Below, piece after piece: positions 7,405-9,500 of a stretch of DNA of 9,500 nucleotides. This stretch comes from JAAYYY01 sp964602995 (GTDB lineage Bacteria; Chloroflexota; Anaerolineae; Promineifilales; Promineifilaceae): positions 1 to 9,500 of the forward strand of contig CAZRTM010000139.1 of the NCBI GenBank assembly GCA_964602995.1, in the 5' to 3' direction. Each line of letters opens with the position of its first letter. Within the stretch, counting starts at the first letter, position 1. Under the pieces are notes generated by a model that was not told the DNA's origin, did not search any database, and worked only from the letters and a program-made list of their open reading frames with translations. Both the position numbers and the translations under genes were made by a program.

Positions 7405-7437
7405 CTGCTCACAGAAATCGAGGTGCCTGCACCATGA
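7405..7437 (+). CDS. Probable C-terminal end of the interrupted glycosyltransferase
   Basis: The first frame after the gap reads LLTEIEVPAP and stops at TGA (7435-7437). That stop overlaps the ATG of the next gene as ATGA, the same junction seen at 9353-9356. A short charged and hydrophobic beta-strand-like ending suits the tail of the beta-rich domain that begins before the gap. I infer that it is the end of the preceding gene. Ten residues are too few to prove it. Confidence 0.6.
   Translation: MLTEIEVPAP
7420..7425 (+). promoter_or_regulatory. Ribosome-binding site that sets the third glycosyltransferase start
   Basis: GAGGTG lies 8 bases before the ATG at 7434. It selects this start over the longer open frame that continues upstream through the gap, and it lies within the end of the preceding gene. 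Confidence 0.6.
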
Positions 7438-9356
7438 CCAGAACCTGGCTCTACCGTCGCCTGCTGGTCATCCTGCTCCTCTGGCTGGCTGCTGCCCTCC
7501 GCCTGCACCATTCTCTGCAGCTGGGAACACAGACCGACGAAGGCATCCACATTGCTGCCGCCGAGCAGATTGCGAGCAACGGCGTAAAATTATACGGTGA
7601 GCTTTTTGAGAACCGCACGCCCGGCGTTCACTGGTTGCTGGCAGGCGCCTACAAGTTAACCGGGCCATCTGTCTATACCGGCCGTCTGCTAAGCATCAGC
7701 ATGGCCGTGCTGACGGTGACGGCGCTATTTACCGCCGCCATCCAGGCCGCGCCCCTGGCCACGTACAGAGTGCGCTTCTGGGGCGGCATTCTGGCGGCTG
7801 CGCTCTTTGCGCTGGCGCCGTTGCCCCTCTTCTGGGCCAGATACACGATGCTGGAACATTTTGCGGCTGCAGCCGCAGCAGGCAGCATTGCGGCCCTCCT
7901 TTACGGGCTGAACCACCATTCGCCCGCTGCTACATTCAGCGCCGGGTTGTTGGCGAGCCTGGCCGTTCTCTTCAAACAAACCGAACTGACACTCATCGCC
8001 GCAACCGCCGTGGCGCTGCTCCTCTGGCTCTGGCTGGAGAGAGAAAGGCGTGCCACACACCTGCTATTATTCTGGTGCTCAGGCGCGCTCCTCATCGCCA
8101 TTCTATTTCTCGCCGTTCTGGCCTGGCAGGGAGTGCTCTCCCCATTCTTCATGCTGCTATCCGGCGCAGAACGCATCCAGCCCCTGGCAAACCTCGGCGC
8201 AAAGACGCAGACAGCGGCGCACTGGGCCATACGTCGCCCCCACTCCCTGTTAGCTCTCGCGGCCCTGCTTCTGACCCTGCGCCGCCGCACGCCGCAGCTT
8301 CTTCTGCTCCTGCTATGGGCTGCAGCCGCCTGGAGCGCTCTTTTCTTGCCGGCCCGCCTGGACCTCACCTCTGGTGGCTTCTCCCATTACCTCATCGTAC
8401 CCGCTGCCGCCATCTCCGCTCTGATTGGAGCAGCTTTGGCGGCAAGCGCGGATTTGTTCTCCGATAATCGCTATGCGAAATATATTGCGCTGACTGTACT
8501 GGTCGCTTCCCTGCTCACTGCACCTGGCTGGTTCCAGGATCTGTCCGCTGCCATCAATGAAGCAGAGTATCCACAGCCCACCTTTGCCGCTGAAAGGCGC
8601 ATTGGTCACGCCGCTTCGCTGCTGGCCGCCGAAAGTGAGCCGATTGTGGTTCTTTCCAATGCTGTCTTCTACCATTGGGCGCAACGCCGTCCGGCCAGTC
8701 GCTTCTTCCACTACCCCGCCTATTTCTCAGAATCTGACATTGGCACTACGGCCGCCGCTGAATTAACAGAGATTCTTGCTAACCGCCATGTTGGCGCCCA
8801 TGCCGGCGCCGTCCTCATTTCACGTATGCACCTGCAGGAGCGGTTACCGCCTTCCCTGCTCGACGCACTCTGGCAGGAGTGGACGCCGGTTGCGCTTTTT
8901 CCCTACCCATACCAACGTGACGTCATCCTGTTCCGACCGCGGCTGGTAGCCGCTGCAGCGCCAGCGCAAGCCAGCTTTGACGCCGGTATCGACCTCATTT
9001 CCATCGAGTATGAGCAGTTGGACGGCGACATCTATTTGGCGACGCTGGTGTGGCAGGCGGTACAGCCGCCGCAGCTAGACTACACTGTTTTTGTTCACGT
9101 CCTCGACGCACAGGGGCAGTTGGTCGCACAGGCTGACAGCGTCCCTATGGCCGGCTTCCGTCCCACGTCAGGCTGGCATGCTGGCGAACTGATAGTAGAC
9201 TACCATTGGATTGAGTTGCCACCGACGGCCAACAGGGACGAGCTGTCACTCAGCGCTGGCCTCTATTTGCCACAATCCGGCGAGCGTATCCCGGTGCAGA
9301 TTCATAACCACCTGCTGGCATCAGAGAATGATGCAATCAAGCTACCATTAGAATGA
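7434..9356 (+). CDS. PMT-like membrane glycosyltransferase with C-terminal beta-rich domain, third of the operon
   Basis: The 640-residue protein begins with a membrane helix (9-26), then the first-loop acidic pair Asp35-Glu36 in TDEG and NRTPGVHW at 60-67, the equivalent of the K-P-P segment of ArnT-like transferases. ARYTMLE at 135-141 gives the second acid, Glu141. Hydrophobic segments lie near 84-104, 115-133, 142-158, 168-200, 209-230, 269-281, 288-305, 317-337 and 349-363. An external mixed region (about 370-500) is followed by a beta-rich domain (about 515-625) with YLATLVWQA (534-542), DYTVFVHVLD (549-558), the QADSVP segment (566-571), RPTSGW (576-581) and GELIVDY (584-590). This domain may bind carbohydrate or pack on the catalytic loops, which is inference. 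It starts at ATGA overlapping the upstream stop, with GAGGTG upstream, and ends at ATGA overlapping the next gene. It probably transfers sugar from a polyprenyl phosphate donor. Substrate is unknown. Confidence 0.88.
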   Translation: MTRTWLYRRLLVILLLWLAAALRLHHSLQLGTQTDEGIHIAAAEQIASNGVKLYGELFENRTPGVHWLLAGAYKLTGPSVYTGRLLSISMAVLTVTALFTAAIQAAPLATYRVRFWGGILAAALFALAPLPLFWARYTMLEHFAAAAAAGSIAALLYGLNHHSPAATFSAGLLASLAVLFKQTELTLIAATAVALLLWLWLERERRATHLLLFWCSGALLIAILFLAVLAWQGVLSPFFMLLSGAERIQPLANLGAKTQTAAHWAIRRPHSLLALAALLLTLRRRTPQLLLLLLWAAAAWSALFLPARLDLTSGGFSHYLIVPAAAISALIGAALAASADLFSDNRYAKYIALTVLVASLLTAPGWFQDLSAAINEAEYPQPTFAAERRIGHAASLLAAESEPIVVLSNAVFYHWAQRRPASRFFHYPAYFSESDIGTTAAAELTEILANRHVGAHAGAVLISRMHLQERLPPSLLDALWQEWTPVALFPYPYQRDVILFRPRLVAAAAPAQASFDAGIDLISIEYEQLDGDIYLATLVWQAVQPPQLDYTVFVHVLDAQGQLVAQADSVPMAGFRPTSGWHAGELIVDYHWIELPPTANRDELSLSAGLYLPQSGERIPVQIHNHLLASENDAIKLPLE

Positions 9357-9500
9357 CGAGTATCGACTTATCGCAGACAACACCGCGCAAGAGGCTTTTT
9401 CACATCGGCCTCGTTGCCCTCATACTGCTTCTCTTCGCAGCCTATCTCTACAACCTCACCGGCTGGCAAATCTTTGACGATGAGGGGGAGTACCTCTATC
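9353..9500 (+). CDS. Start of a fourth PMT-like membrane glycosyltransferase, cut by window edge
   Basis: The ATG overlaps the stop of the previous gene by four bases (ATGA). The 49 readable residues show a basic N-terminus (PRKR at 11-14), one membrane helix (about 17-34) and then the acidic loop FDDEGEYLY at 41-49, with the Asp43-Glu44 pair at the place seen in the three proteins upstream. This is enough to place it in the same GT-C / PMT-like class but not to say more. I see no strong ribosome site of its own, so translation is probably coupled to the gene before. Confidence 0.75.
   Translation, partial: MTSIDLSQTTPRKRLFHIGLVALILLLFAAYLYNLTGWQIFDDEGEYLY

Noticed and set aside
6870..7433. 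Open plus-strand frame continuous with the third glycosyltransferase, extending upstream through the N block
   Set aside because: It overlaps the second transferase in another frame, reads as low-complexity Pro/Ser/Arg-rich sequence, and is joined only by the unknown bases. The ribosome site and ATG at 7420-7436 give a better start.
7405..7600. Apparent in-frame continuation of the second glycosyltransferase after the gap
   Set aside because: This frame lies inside the membrane-helix coding region of the third gene and has no family character. It exists only because the placeholder is 100 bases long.
1..9500. CRISPR arrays, tRNA or rRNA genes, insertion sequences, integrase sites, defence systems
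   Set aside because: I looked for regularly spaced repeats, cloverleaf-type segments, transposase or nuclease motifs and long terminal repeats on both strands and saw none that held up.

Overview
This is a 9.5 kb piece of a fairly GC-rich bacterial chromosome devoted to building and attaching cell-surface sugars. I infer a Chloroflexota-like bacterium (Anaerolineae or a relative), because runs of large membrane glycosyltransferases ending in this kind of beta-rich tail are familiar from that group. This rests on protein style only, with no marker gene. A block of exactly 100 N (7305-7404) shows that this is a draft scaffold.

Left part, minus strand (1-3522), in order of transcription: a phosphotransferase-family small-molecule kinase (3522-2500), GDP-mannose 4,6-dehydratase (gmd, 2336-1362) and a phosphomannomutase/phosphoglucomutase (1281 to beyond base 1). 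The last two fit one sugar-nucleotide route: hexose-1-phosphate made by the mutase can lead to GDP-mannose, which gmd converts to GDP-4-keto-6-deoxymannose, the precursor of GDP-rhamnose, GDP-fucose and related sugars. A good promoter (TTGCCG, 16 bases, TATAAT) lies in the gap in front of gmd, so gmd and the mutase can be transcribed apart from the kinase.

Middle (3523-3678): a divergent intergenic region. It carries a second TTGCCG-N16-TATAAT promoter, placed so close to the first plus-strand gene that the mRNA is probably leaderless. A weaker minus-strand promoter candidate and an inverted repeat lie beside it.

Right part, plus strand (3679-9500): four consecutive, different polytopic membrane proteins of the GT-C / PMT (dolichyl-phosphate-mannose-protein mannosyltransferase-like) type. 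Their reading frames overlap by 14, 4 (inferred across the gap) and 4 bases, so they look like one translationally coupled operon. All four have the acidic Asp-Glu pair after an early membrane segment. The second and third carry an extracytoplasmic beta-rich C-terminal domain. The assembly gap removes most of this domain from the second. The fourth runs off the window. Together with gmd and the mutase, the region probably supplies and transfers sugars for envelope polysaccharide, glycolipid or glycoprotein. Donor and acceptor cannot be read from the sequence.
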